Source: SPDF01 sp963812085 (GTDB taxonomy: Bacteria; Gemmatimonadota; Gemmatimonadetes; Gemmatimonadales; GWC2-71-9). From it: a DNA stretch of 64,000 nucleotides. A model generated the notes under the pieces. That model made no database searches. It was not told the DNA's origin and saw only the letters and a program-made list of their open reading frames with translations. The first letter of the stretch is position 1. Each line of letters starts with the position of its first letter. The stretch lies in assembly GCA_963812085.1 (NCBI GenBank), contig CAWETL010000004.1, forward strand, positions 558,001 through 622,000, read 5' to 3'. The translations under genes and the position numbers were made by a program. Shown piece by piece: positions 35,993 through 44,829 of the stretch.

Positions 35993-36196
35993 TTATTTCT
36001 TGGGCTTTACCGCTGCTTTGGGCTTAGCCTTTGCTTTAGGTTTGGGTTTTTCTTCTTTAACCGGCTTCATCGGTGCACTGCAGCAGACTATGTCACATGT
36101 TTCGCATCCGCAAGGATCTTCAACCAAAACGACGAGCCCGCATTCATCACATTTATATTTCTCGCCTTTCTTTTTTGCCAAAAATTTCACTCTCAA
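35993..36196 (-). CDS. Desulforedoxin-like small metalloprotein with Lys/Pro/Ala tail
   Basis: 67 residues. Residues 12-45 (KYKCDECGLVVLVEDPCGCE, then TCDIVCCSAPMKPV) resemble the N-terminal Fe(Cys)4 domain of desulfoferrodoxin/desulforedoxin (CxxC and adjacent CC followed by PM), with an extra CGC-x2-C insert. The tail is a simple repeat of Lys, Pro and Ala (KPKAKAKPKAAVKPKK), which may bind nucleic acid or partners. Divergent from the gene at 36307. Confidence 0.65.
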   Translation of the reverse strand: MRVKFLAKKKGEKYKCDECGLVVLVEDPCGCETCDIVCCSAPMKPVKEEKPKPKAKAKPKAAVKPKK

Positions 36197-36306
36197 AAGA
36201 CGCCTACAGATACAATGGCTATTGGAGATATAAAATTTTTCGATTTTTCACAAATTGTTGCGCACCAACAGCCGCAACACTTTATCTTTACCGTACCACA
36301 TGAGTT

Positions 36307-36552
36307 GTGCGTAGTGGGTACGTCTGCGTGGATTTTGCTGAAGCATTAGAGTTTTCCAAGAAATTTCCTGATTGTAATCCCAAAATTTTCAAAGGATTTG
36401 ATGAGTGGGAAATATACGATAAAGAAACAGAAGGCTACGTAGTTTTGACTAAAGAAAGTTCATGTCTCTGTCAACTAGAAAATTACGCTAAAAGCCATAG
36501 ACTAAGCTTGGAACGTTTCAAGAATTGCTGGATTATTCATACTCTCTACTAG
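36307..36552 (+). CDS. Small hypothetical protein
   Basis: 81 residues from GTG 36307. Alpha/beta-like sequence (VDFAEALEFSKKFPDCNPKI; FDEWEIYDKETEGYVVLTKE; LENYAKSHRLSLERFKNCWI). A TATA-like GATATAAAAT at about 36224-36233 lies upstream. An ATG at 36300 is in another phase and soon stops. No family recognised. Confidence 0.5.
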   Translation: MRSGYVCVDFAEALEFSKKFPDCNPKIFKGFDEWEIYDKETEGYVVLTKESSCLCQLENYAKSHRLSLERFKNCWIIHTLY

Positions 36553-36655
36553 CGGGGGTCTTAAGAACGATTTCTCTACAGAAGGCGCCTATGAAACAAC
36601 CAAAAACGATAAACGCACCTTCTCAACCTTCTTAGAAATCATTAAGGAAACAAAC

Positions 36656-38245
36656 ATGAGCAGCAAGGCAGCAGACATGGCTAAGGTTTCGGCTAAAGGC
36701 GGCTTTCACCTACTATGGGGACTAGTTATATCCACCCTGATCTCCTCTGTGGGCACAATCTTCATCGCCATACTGCTAGGCCCAGACAACTACGGACTCT
36801 ACACTGTCGTCTTAACCCTTCCTAACATCATAGCTATCTTCCGAGATTGGGGAGTAAATGCAGCCATGACCCGAAGCGCCGCCCAGTACCGAGCCGAGAA
36901 CCGTCACAACGAACTGCGAAGCATCTTCATCTCAGGACTAATCTTCGAAATCATCATGGGATTGCTGCTCACAGTCGTTTCCGTTGTGCTATCAGGCTAC
37001 CTAGCAACTACATGGTTTAACCGACCCACAATCGCTCCACTAATCCAGATTGCATCCCTCTCAGTTTTCGCAGGAGCATTAACAACAGCCGCTCTCTCAC
37101 TATTCACAGGCATGGAAAGAATGGAGCTAACAAGCATAGTTTGGGTAATCCAGGCAATAATCAAGACCTTGGTGATTGTTGGGCTAGTCCTATTAGGGTT
37201 AGGCACTGCCGGCGCAACGATTGGGTATACCTTTAGCACAATCTTGGGTGGGTTAGTTGGCGTACTCCTCATGGGTATGCTCTACAGAAAACTGCCCAAA
37301 CCTGTCAGTTTTAGACTTGAAATAAAAGCCTACATAGGCACAATGCTCGCGTACGGAATCCCTGTTTCGCTGTCGGCGATGCTGAGCGGTTTTCTAACCC
37401 AATTCTATGTGTTTCTGCTCCCAATATACTATTTCGTAGACAACGTGATGATTGGCAACTACGGCGTTGCCCAAAACTTTGTTATACTGATAACCTTCTT
37501 CGCCACTCCAATAACAACAATCCTGTTTCCTGCTTTTTCAAAGCTTGATGCCCAAAAAGATAGAGAGACCCTCCAAAACGCTTACCAATACTCGGTCAAG
37601 TACGCTTCAATGCTTGTAGTGCCCGTGTGTGCGTTGATTATGTGCCTGGCGGTTCCCGCGGTTTCCACCATTTTCGCCGACAAGTACGACTATGCGCCTC
37701 TATTTCTTGCGCTGTTAGCAATCTCGTACACGTATACGGCTTTTGGTAACCTTAGCAATGGTAACCTCATTAATGGTCAAGGGCAAACCACATACATTCT
37801 TTACTTGACAATTCTGACATCTGTGATCGGTTTTCCCATGGGGTATCTGCTCATCATGAACTTTGGTGTTTTAGGCTTGATTGCGTCGTCGCTGACGGCG
37901 GGACTTCCGGGTTTGGTTTTGAGCTTGCGTTTCATCAAAAAACGGTACGGCGTCACTATCGATTGGGCTTCGTCGGCAAAGATTCTGGTTTCATCTGCTA
38001 TAACTGGAACTGTAACCTATGTAATTGTTAATCAGCTGGGCTTCGCTAACTGGCTTCGCTTAGCAATAGGCGTGGCGGTTTTCCTGATAGTCATAGTTCC
38101 TACGGTTATTTTGACGCGCACCATTAGCCGTCAGGACATAGCTAACATACGCTCGATGCTCAGCAGTTTGGGCCCCGTAAGCGGAGTACTCAATAAGGTC
38201 CTCACGCTCTTCGAGAAGATAATGGACGCACTAAAGGTCAGCTAG
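36656..38245 (+). CDS. Oligosaccharide flippase (Wzx/MOP superfamily)
   Basis: 529 residues with about 14 membrane helices. The start (VSAKGGFHLLWGLVISTLIS; GTIFIAILLGPDNYGLYTVV) and the Arg/Tyr-containing loops match polysaccharide-export flippases of the MOP superfamily. It moves lipid-linked sugars across the membrane. It begins the plus-strand glycan set that continues with rmlA/C/B/D and is probably transcribed with or just before them. Confidence 0.9.
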   Translation: MSSKAADMAKVSAKGGFHLLWGLVISTLISSVGTIFIAILLGPDNYGLYTVVLTLPNIIAIFRDWGVNAAMTRSAAQYRAENRHNELRSIFISGLIFEIIMGLLLTVVSVVLSGYLATTWFNRPTIAPLIQIASLSVFAGALTTAALSLFTGMERMELTSIVWVIQAIIKTLVIVGLVLLGLGTAGATIGYTFSTILGGLVGVLLMGMLYRKLPKPVSFRLEIKAYIGTMLAYGIPVSLSAMLSGFLTQFYVFLLPIYYFVDNVMIGNYGVAQNFVILITFFATPITTILFPAFSKLDAQKDRETLQNAYQYSVKYASMLVVPVCALIMCLAVPAVSTIFADKYDYAPLFLALLAISYTYTAFGNLSNGNLINGQGQTTYILYLTILTSVIGFPMGYLLIMNFGVLGLIASSLTAGLPGLVLSLRFIKKRYGVTIDWASSAKILVSSAITGTVTYVIVNQLGFANWLRLAIGVAVFLIVIVPTVILTRTISRQDIANIRSMLSSLGPVSGVLNKVLTLFEKIMDALKVS

Positions 38246-38425
38246 TAGATTGTACTTTTCAGCTAAACTTTTTGCAGTTTTTACGTATCGAAAAATGTAC
38301 AACTTTCCTATTTGCTAAGGCAATAATTGAGACAAGGTACCAACATCTATTCCCGAATAGAAAATAAACGGTACATTTTAAAGACAACAAAGCCTAACAA
38401 ATAAACAATAAGCAGGCAAATCATT

Positions 38426-39484
38426 ATGAAAGCTCTTGTCCTTAGCGGTGGAAAAGGCACACGCCTACGTCCCCTCACGTTTACATGTGCCAAACAACTA
38501 ATACCCGTAGCTAACAAACCCATCTTGGGCTACGTCCTTACCCAGATAAAACAAACGCGTATTCACCAAGTGGGAATCATAACCGCCCAGGAAACGAGCA
38601 GCTACGTTCAAGACTACGTTAAAGACGGCGAAGAATGGGGGTTAAACATCACCTACATCCCACAAGAACCTCTAGGACTCGCGCATGCAGTAAAAACAGC
38701 CCAACCTTTTCTCAAAGCAGATCCCTTCATTATGTGTCTAGGTGACAACGTCACCGGGCAAGGCATAAAAGACTTTGTCACCAAATTCCAGAAAGAAAAC
38801 CTCGATGCCCTCATAATCCTCAAAGAAGTCGACGATCCGTCCAGATTCGGGATAGCCCAACTCGACAGGAAAGGCAATATAACCAAACTCGTAGAAAAAC
38901 CAAAAACTCCGATGGGTAACCTCGCAATCATCGGCACCTACCTTTTCTCCGACAAAGTACACCAAGCCATAGAACGCATCAAACCAAGCTGGCGTGGAGA
39001 ACTAGAAATCACTGATGCTATCCAGGAAATGGTGGACATGGGTTTCAAAGTCAAAGCCGAAATCCTCAATTCCTGGTGGCTAGATACAGGCAAAAAAGAT
39101 GACATCCTCTCAGCCAACGCAAAAATTCTTGACGAATATACAAAACGCGACATAAAAGGCGTAATCGAAAACAGCAGTATTGACGGACGGGTTTCAATTG
39201 ACATAGCAGCAAAAATAGTTAACAGCACCATCAGAGGACCCTGTGCAATAGGGAAAAACGCCTGGATAGAGCATTCGTTTATAGGACCCTTCACAAGCGT
39301 GGGCGACAACAGCAAAATCACCAACTCCCACTTGGAATACAGCGTAATCTTGGAAAATGTCACAATCGAAAACGTCGAACGCCTGGAAGACAGTCTTATT
39401 GGAAAAAACGCCAAAGTAACCAAGAACAAAAAAAGCAGTACTATTAAACTCCACATAGGAGACTACTCCGAAGTAGACGTATAG
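38426..39484 (+). CDS. rmlA: Glucose-1-phosphate thymidylyltransferase-type nucleotidyltransferase
   Basis: 352 residues. The signature LSGGKGTRLRPLTFTCAKQL has the catalytic Arg and Lys, followed by MCLGDNVTGQGIKDFV, the substrate-binding region, and LVEKPKTP. The C-terminal about 100 residues form a left-handed beta-helix (IKGVIENSSIDGRVSIDIAA) typical of long archaeal RmlA proteins. It makes dTDP-glucose (or another NDP-glucose) as the first step of deoxysugar synthesis. Next to the epimerase, dehydratase and reductase genes. Confidence 0.92.
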   Translation: MKALVLSGGKGTRLRPLTFTCAKQLIPVANKPILGYVLTQIKQTRIHQVGIITAQETSSYVQDYVKDGEEWGLNITYIPQEPLGLAHAVKTAQPFLKADPFIMCLGDNVTGQGIKDFVTKFQKENLDALIILKEVDDPSRFGIAQLDRKGNITKLVEKPKTPMGNLAIIGTYLFSDKVHQAIERIKPSWRGELEITDAIQEMVDMGFKVKAEILNSWWLDTGKKDDILSANAKILDEYTKRDIKGVIENSSIDGRVSIDIAAKIVNSTIRGPCAIGKNAWIEHSFIGPFTSVGDNSKITNSHLEYSVILENVTIENVERLEDSLIGKNAKVTKNKKSSTIKLHIGDYSEVDV

Positions 39485-39552
39485 CAAGGTATACACTGGT
39501 AACCGTTAAATAACAAACCAACAATCAAACAAGTAACCACAAGGAACGGTGA

Positions 39553-40062
39553 ATCAAAACGCTACCAGGAATTGTAATTAAACCACTAAATCGCGTGCCT
39601 GACGAAAGAGGTTCCTTCGCAGAAGTCTTCAGGAAAGATTGGAAAGACCTCCTCGAAAACGAAGTTGCGAATCAGGCAAACCTCTCTACAACTTATCCCG
39701 GAATCATCCGAGCATGGCACAGGCACCACCGCGGGCAAACGGACTATTTCTTGACGTTGAAAGGTGCCATCAGAATAGGCGTTTACGACGACAAAACAGG
39801 TGAATTAGATGAAATAGTCTCCACAGCCCAGAACCTACAAATCGTCCGTGTTCCTGGACATTATTGGCACGGCTTTAAAGCCCTAGGAAATGAACAAGCC
39901 ATGCTGCTTTACTTCACCACAAACCTATACGACCCCAAAGATCCAGACGAAGAACGCAGACCCTGGAACGACCAGACACTTATCCCAAAGTCTATCAACG
40001 GGAAAAGAGGCGACACGCGAACGGGAAAACCTTGGGACTGGGACTACCCACCCCACAAGTGA
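39553..40062 (+). CDS. rmlC: dTDP-4-dehydrorhamnose 3,5-epimerase-like protein, non-canonical start
   Basis: Cupin of the RmlC type (RAWHRHHRGQTDYFLTLKGA; RVPGHYWHGFKALG; LYDPKDPDEERRPW). The first canonical start, GTG 39595, lies inside the conserved N-terminus; the frame continues upstream as LPGIVIKPLNRVPDERG to ATC 39553, right after an in-frame TGA. AAGGA at 39541-39545 sits 7 bases before that ATC. So either translation begins at ATC, or one A in the AAAA run is extra and the start is GTG 39549 (M-N-Q-T-L-P). 170 residues if from ATC. It lies between rmlA and rmlB. Confidence 0.8.
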   Translation: MKTLPGIVIKPLNRVPDERGSFAEVFRKDWKDLLENEVANQANLSTTYPGIIRAWHRHHRGQTDYFLTLKGAIRIGVYDDKTGELDEIVSTAQNLQIVRVPGHYWHGFKALGNEQAMLLYFTTNLYDPKDPDEERRPWNDQTLIPKSINGKRGDTRTGKPWDWDYPPHK

Positions 40063-40068
40063 TGCAGC

Positions 40069-41076
40069 ATGAGACTTCTCATAACAGGTGGACTCGGCTT
40101 CATAGGAAGCAACTTCTGCAGATACATTATCAACCATCATCCTGACTACGAAATAGTAAACCTTGACAAGATGGGGATAGGCGCAAACCCTGCAAGCCTG
40201 CAAGACCAAGAAAACAACCCCAAGTACCGCTTTGTAAAGGGCGACATCTGCAACCCTCAACTCCTGCACAAAGTCATAAACCAAGTTGATGCAGTCGTGA
40301 ACTTTGCCGCTGAAACGCATGTGGACAGAAGCATCAGTGACCCCTACACTTTTCTGCAAAACAACACGATAGGAACCTACACTTTGCTCGAGGCAGTTAG
40401 GAAGCATAATCCGCGCATGCGAATGGTTCAAGTATCAACTGACGAAGTCTACGGGACAGCAACTGAAGGCTCCTTCAACGAGAAAGACCCCCTTAACCCT
40501 TCAAACCCCTATTCTGCTTCAAAAGCAGCGGCTGACATGTTTGCCCTTTCATACCACAAAACGTTTGGCCTCAACGTTTCGGTAACCCGCTGCACAAACA
40601 ACTTTGGTCCTTACCAGCTTCCTGAAAAACTCATCCCCAAAACAATTATCCGCGCTCTCAGAAACCTCACCGTCCCAATTTACGGCACGGGCACAAACAT
40701 CCGAGACTGGATATACGTTTTAGATCACTGCTACGCTGTAGCAAAAGTCCTTGAAAAAGGCGAAGCAGGAGAGATCTACAACGTTTCGGCAGGCAACGAA
40801 GTCACCAACATACAAATCGTTAAAGACATACTTACCTCACTCAAAAAACCCGAAAGCCTCATAGCATTCGTGGAGGATCGTCCTGGTCACGACAAAAGAT
40901 ACAGCTTGGACTCATCCAAACTCAGAGCCAAATTGGGCTGGCAGCCCCAGTCTTCATTTGAACAAGCCCTACAATCCACTGTGAGCTGGTATGTGGAGAA
41001 CGAGAAATGGTGGAAGCCTTTCGCCACTGAAAATATCCTTTCGGCGACTCCGTGGAAGAGCAGTGGAAACCGATGA
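40069..41076 (+). CDS. rmlB: dTDP-glucose 4,6-dehydratase
   Basis: 335 residues, extended SDR. The NAD motif GGLGFIGSNFCRYI, the segment VNFAAETHVDRSISDPYTFL, the TDEVYG motif and YSASKAAADMF (Tyr-x3-Lys) are diagnostic of RmlB. RCTNNFGPYQLPEKLIPKTI is also conserved. It converts dTDP-glucose to dTDP-4-keto-6-deoxyglucose. The stop overlaps the next start by ATGA. Confidence 0.95.
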   Translation: MRLLITGGLGFIGSNFCRYIINHHPDYEIVNLDKMGIGANPASLQDQENNPKYRFVKGDICNPQLLHKVINQVDAVVNFAAETHVDRSISDPYTFLQNNTIGTYTLLEAVRKHNPRMRMVQVSTDEVYGTATEGSFNEKDPLNPSNPYSASKAAADMFALSYHKTFGLNVSVTRCTNNFGPYQLPEKLIPKTIIRALRNLTVPIYGTGTNIRDWIYVLDHCYAVAKVLEKGEAGEIYNVSAGNEVTNIQIVKDILTSLKKPESLIAFVEDRPGHDKRYSLDSSKLRAKLGWQPQSSFEQALQSTVSWYVENEKWWKPFATENILSATPWKSSGNR

Positions 41077-41954
41077 AGCTGCTCATCACAGGCGCAAGTG
41101 GCTTGTATGGTTCAAAGCTTGCCGAGTTAGCCGAGAATAGGCAGCACAAAGTTTACGCAGCATGCAATCAGCATGAAACAACTCACGGGATTCCTCTCAA
41201 ACTCGACGTAACCGACGAGGCAAGAGTAGAAATCGAAATGATGACAGCCAAACCAGATGTTGTCGTTCATGCAGCGACAATGACTGATGTAGACAAGTGC
41301 GAGCTAAACAGAGAGTTTGCCTGGAAGACAAACGTAGATGGCACAATTAATGTGGCGAAGGCGACGAAGGCAATTGGGGCTTTTCTTTTGTACATTTCCA
41401 CAGACTATGTATTTGACGGCGAGAAAGGCTGCTACAAAGAAACTGATCTGCCCAGCCCACTTAGCTATTATGCTTACACGAAGCTGAAGGCTGAAGAGCA
41501 AGTCACAGACATCATGGGTGAATGCTGTATTGCGCGATCCAGTGTCATCTATGGTTCGAATCCTGCGGCTGGCAAGGTCAATTTCGCACTCTGGGTGCTA
41601 AATAAACTGAGGCGCAAAGAACAGGCTACGGTGTTTGTGGATCAGTGGAACTCGCCTACACTTAACACTAGCTTGGCTGAGATGACTCTTGAGGTGTTGG
41701 AACGTAGACTCACAGGCGTCTACCACTTGTCTGGGGCTTCGCGTATAAGCAGGTATGATTTTGCGTCGGCGCTAGCTACGACTTTCGGTTTTGATGACTC
41801 GTTGCTGGTTCCCACACGAATGAAGGATATTAGTTTTCCTGCGAAGCGACCTATGGATTCATCCCTTGACACCTCAAAAGCTGAGCAGACGCTGAGGAAC
41901 ACGCCTTTGAAGACGGCTGAGGCGTTAGAAAGGTTAAGAGTCGAGATGAGTTGA
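41073..41954 (+). CDS. rmlD: dTDP-4-dehydrorhamnose reductase
   Basis: 293 residues from ATG 41073, overlapping the rmlB stop. RmlD-type SDR: GASGLYGSKL, VVHAATMTDVDKCE (typical Asp-Lys-Cys-Glu), DYVFDGEKG and SYYAYTKLKAEEQ (Tyr-x3-Lys). It gives dTDP-rhamnose or a related 6-deoxyhexose. Together with rmlA, rmlC and rmlB it completes the pathway. Confidence 0.92.
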   Translation: MKLLITGASGLYGSKLAELAENRQHKVYAACNQHETTHGIPLKLDVTDEARVEIEMMTAKPDVVVHAATMTDVDKCELNREFAWKTNVDGTINVAKATKAIGAFLLYISTDYVFDGEKGCYKETDLPSPLSYYAYTKLKAEEQVTDIMGECCIARSSVIYGSNPAAGKVNFALWVLNKLRRKEQATVFVDQWNSPTLNTSLAEMTLEVLERRLTGVYHLSGASRISRYDFASALATTFGFDDSLLVPTRMKDISFPAKRPMDSSLDTSKAEQTLRNTPLKTAEALERLRVEMS

Positions 41955-41975
41955 GCGTCGCCTTGGTTAAGTGGC

Positions 41976-42422
41976 TTATTTGAAGTGTTGTTTAATTTCT
42001 TCCAGTGTTAAGGTGGCGACTTCGTTTTCTTTGAGTGCCTTCTCTGCCTTTTCAACTTCCTTAGGCTTCAGCACGAGGACGAATTTGCTGTCGTAATGCA
42101 CGGCTGATGAGTAAGCGTATTCAATGTTTACGCCGTTTTCTCCTAGAATCTTGGTTATTTTTGAAATGGGATTCTTTTCGGTTATGAGGATGGCGGTTAC
42201 TTCGGTGTTTTTCTTTGACTTTGCCAGGTTGAAGTTCGAATCTTCTAAAGTATGTGCAGCTTTTTCTGGGTCTGCCGTTATCATGCGGATTACGCCATAT
42301 TCGCCTGCTTCTGCGATGGATAAGGCATAAATTTTTATTTGGAGCCTGTCGAGGTGACCTAACATTTCAGATAGTGATCCGGGTTTGTTGTCGAGGAAAA
42401 CGCTTACTTGTGGTATGGGCAT
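41976..42422 (-). CDS. ACT-domain pair protein
   Basis: 148 residues from ATG 42422, after GGTGTATCAG. Two ACT units (VSVFLDNKPGSLSEMLGHLD; TAILITEKNPISKITKILGE), without an attached enzyme. Such proteins are regulators that bind amino acids and respond to feedback signals. A C-terminal helix (VEKAEKALKENEVATLTLEE) follows. The partner is unknown. Convergent with rmlD. Confidence 0.85.
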   Translation of the reverse strand: MPIPQVSVFLDNKPGSLSEMLGHLDRLQIKIYALSIAEAGEYGVIRMITADPEKAAHTLEDSNFNLAKSKKNTEVTAILITEKNPISKITKILGENGVNIEYAYSSAVHYDSKFVLVLKPKEVEKAEKALKENEVATLTLEEIKQHFK

Positions 42423-43052
42423 CTGATACACCGAGTTTTAATTGTGCCTAAACAATATTTATGCTTTCACATACTCTCCTTTGCGATAGGAACTGTTTGG
42501 GTTCTAAGCCTTGGGCTTGCAGAGGAGTTAACTGAAAGGCCTGAAAAAGTCAGTTAAAATACAACAGGCTATCCGCGACTGATTCTCGGCGAATTAAGAG
42601 ATGCGCTTGCGTAGTAGGTATTGAGCGAGGCAGTTTTTGGATTTCTCTAGAGGATTTTGCCGTTCGTAGGTAACCGATCGCTAATTCAGAATTGGCGTTG
42701 CAAGAGTCGGCTTTATGTTATGCAATAATCTCAGGTTCCTCTTTTTCTGCATTTTGTTTCGAAATTTGATCAGAAGACCAAAGTTTATGATATAGATAAA
42801 AGCAAAGATTTTCTAGATTAGTTGCCCTATATTACTTAAATAGTTAAACGCATGTTCTATGTTTAAGAAAATACAACAGGTAACTGAAAAGGGAGTTAAA
42901 GAGAAAGACTTGGCTTTTCACCTTTAGACATACTTTTTCAAATCCACTTCCGTCAGGAAGGGATTGTATAAGTTTGGCTCTAAAGTAAAAGGCTCTCAGT
43001 TTTGACCCGTGAATTGTCGAAGCTTTTCATTTGCCTGGAGGAGGAAATTGTT
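42423..43052. other. Intergenic region with an inverted repeat
   Basis: No gene supported. TTAACTGA (42528-42535) and TCAGTTAA (42550-42557) form a perfect 8-bp inverted repeat with a 14-base loop; it could be a terminator or an operator. The rest has no clear coding frame. Confidence 0.35.
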
Positions 43053-43376
43053 TTGCGCACGTATAGAGATCGTTTGGATATAATTGCGGATGTCCTAAGT
43101 GTGGCAGGCAGGAATCCTAGGAAAACTCAGATCATGTATCAAGCCAATTTGAGTTTCAGTGTCCTGCAAAAGTACCTCGCAGAGATAGCTGAGGCGTCTC
43201 TGGTCAGTTTCGAAGTTGAAACTCAACGTTTCACTTTGACACCTAAAGGCCGGGAGTTTCTAGAAGCTTACAAAATCTACTCTAAGACGAGTCAAAGTGC
43301 TGAAAAACGAGTCAGCGAAGCTGCCGCAAAGAGGAAAGTGTTAGAGAACTTGTGCTCCATATGTCCAAATCAGTAA
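43053..43376 (+). CDS. HTH_45-type winged-helix regulator
   Basis: 107 residues from TTG 43053, 8 bases after GGAGGAGG; a longer frame starts at 43002. YRDRLDIIADVLSVAGRNPR, KTQIMYQANLSFSVLQKYLA and FTLTPKGREFLEAYK are the standard blocks of the archaeal HTH_45 family. It is a small DNA-binding regulator. It sits 35 bases before a secreted protein and a DUF1616 protein, forming a repeated archaeal trio probably tied to surface glycan genes. Confidence 0.8.
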   Translation: MRTYRDRLDIIADVLSVAGRNPRKTQIMYQANLSFSVLQKYLAEIAEASLVSFEVETQRFTLTPKGREFLEAYKIYSKTSQSAEKRVSEAAAKRKVLENLCSICPNQ

Positions 43377-43411
43377 CCACCCCATTGATCCGTCTTGTGT
43401 AGTGTGAGTTT

Positions 43412-43903
43412 ATGAGAATCATTATCCATAGCCGACAAGGTCTTCTTCTTGCAGTTGTTTTCTTGTTTTCCGTAGCCTTTTTAGTCCCTTCGCACGTTCA
43501 TGCAGATCAGACTTCTGCTCTATCAGACCTCAATTCAACCAGGCTTAAGCTTGCTGACTGCTATTCCGCCGCCAAGGCCGCGGAAGCTGCAAGCGCCAAT
43601 ATTTCCCTGTTGACGAGCTCACTGAACAAAGCGGGGTTGCTGCTTTCACGTGCAGAATCGGCGTATTCCAACGGAGATTTTTATGGGACTCAGAGTCTTG
43701 CAGCTCAAAGCCAAGGTGAGCTTGTCGATTTTGTTTCGGTAGCGAATTCTTTGCAGGTTGCAGCAGCGCAGCGGCAAGAGCAGGATTTTCTTTGGAATTT
43801 TCTCGCTTCAATTGGGGGTGCCGTTGCAGTTTTGGGTGGCAGTGTCGTGGTGTGGGTTTTGTTGAAGCGGAAATATGGAAACGGTAGGAGTGCAATTGCA
43901 TGA
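43412..43903 (+). CDS. Exported, C-terminally anchored helical protein
   Basis: 163 residues. Signal peptide (QGLLLAVVFLFSVAFLVPSH), an Ala/Ser-rich helical domain (LADCYSAAKAAEAASANISL; SYSNGDFYG-like turn) and a C-terminal helix (FLASIGGAVAVLGGSVVVWV) with a basic end. The helical part has the look of a surface four-helix bundle. Its stop overlaps the DUF1616 gene start as ATGA, so the two are translated together. Confidence 0.7.
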   Translation: MRIIIHSRQGLLLAVVFLFSVAFLVPSHVHADQTSALSDLNSTRLKLADCYSAAKAAEAASANISLLTSSLNKAGLLLSRAESAYSNGDFYGTQSLAAQSQGELVDFVSVANSLQVAAAQRQEQDFLWNFLASIGGAVAVLGGSVVVWVLLKRKYGNGRSAIA

Positions 43904-44610
43904 ATCTGCAGCAGTACAAAGCGTTGTTCATAATGATCACCGCCGTTTTGGCTTTGCTTGTTGCTTCACCTGCGCTGCAACGGGTGCTGGTTTATCCGCA
44001 AACTGAGTTTTTCACTGAGGTTTGGCTTCTGGGTCCTGGGCATACAGGCGAAGATTATCCTCACAATATAACGGCAAGTCAGAATTACTCGATCTATTTG
44101 GGTGTTGCAAATCACTTGGGATCTTGTGGGTACTATGTTGTTGACGTGAAGTTTCGGAATGAAACGCAGTCCGCGCCCGATAGTCTTAACCGAACCCCCA
44201 GTAGTTTGCCGTCGTTGTATAGTCTCCCGGTATTTGTGGCGGACAAGGAGTTATATGAGATGCCTGTTAATTTTGCGTTTGATTACTCGTTTGAGAACGT
44301 GAACCGCGTGGTCTATACCAACGTGACAGTGCCTGGAGAACTTGGCCAAAACTCGACAATCGAGCAAGTAGCCCAAAACGTGACTATGCCTCAAGCGAAC
44401 TTCAATAGCATGAAGTTCAATGATGTCACATTGAGTTTAGGGGACATATCTTCAGACTGGAATTCAACGTCAAGCCAGTTTTACGGAAATTTGATTTTTG
44501 AGCTCTGGATCTACAACAGCACAATAAGTGGCTTCCAGTATCACGAACGATTCGTTGACTTGAAGTTCAACATGACATCCGCAGGATTGGATAACGTATT
44601 TGGCAGATAA
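43900..44610 (+). CDS. DUF1616 membrane protein
   Basis: 236 residues. An N-terminal membrane helix (KALFIMITAVLALLVASPAL) is followed by an extracellular beta-domain with TEFFTEVWLLGPGHTGEDYP, NITASQNYSIYLGVANHLG and FRNETQSAPDSLN, the blocks of the archaeal DUF1616 family. Several Asn-x-Ser/Thr sites could be glycosylated. Proteins with this domain occur in glycan and surface-layer loci. Function unknown. Confidence 0.8.
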   Translation: MNLQQYKALFIMITAVLALLVASPALQRVLVYPQTEFFTEVWLLGPGHTGEDYPHNITASQNYSIYLGVANHLGSCGYYVVDVKFRNETQSAPDSLNRTPSSLPSLYSLPVFVADKELYEMPVNFAFDYSFENVNRVVYTNVTVPGELGQNSTIEQVAQNVTMPQANFNSMKFNDVTLSLGDISSDWNSTSSQFYGNLIFELWIYNSTISGFQYHERFVDLKFNMTSAGLDNVFGR

Positions 44611-44829
44611 AACATTCTCAAGGCAGTCCGAGGATATGGTGATATGAGCTTCCAAGGTAACACAATTTGCTATTTGAAGATCTCGGATTAGTTGTCGAAA
44701 GAAGTGCGATTGCTTTGGATTGCTACGGAAGGTTCTCGTGGGTTCTATTTCGGAGCTCTCGTAGAAAACTCTGATAAGTTATATAAGACAAGTCATCAGT
44801 GGCTAAATATCAGTGTCCTGTGGTAATTA

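Noticed and set aside
41530..41560. tRNA T-loop-like GGTTCGAATCC
   Set aside because: It lies inside rmlD, and no acceptor or anticodon stem fits around it.
42528..42557. Inverted repeat considered as a transposon end or CRISPR unit
   Set aside because: It occurs once, no transposase or spacer series is near; a hairpin is the simplest reading.
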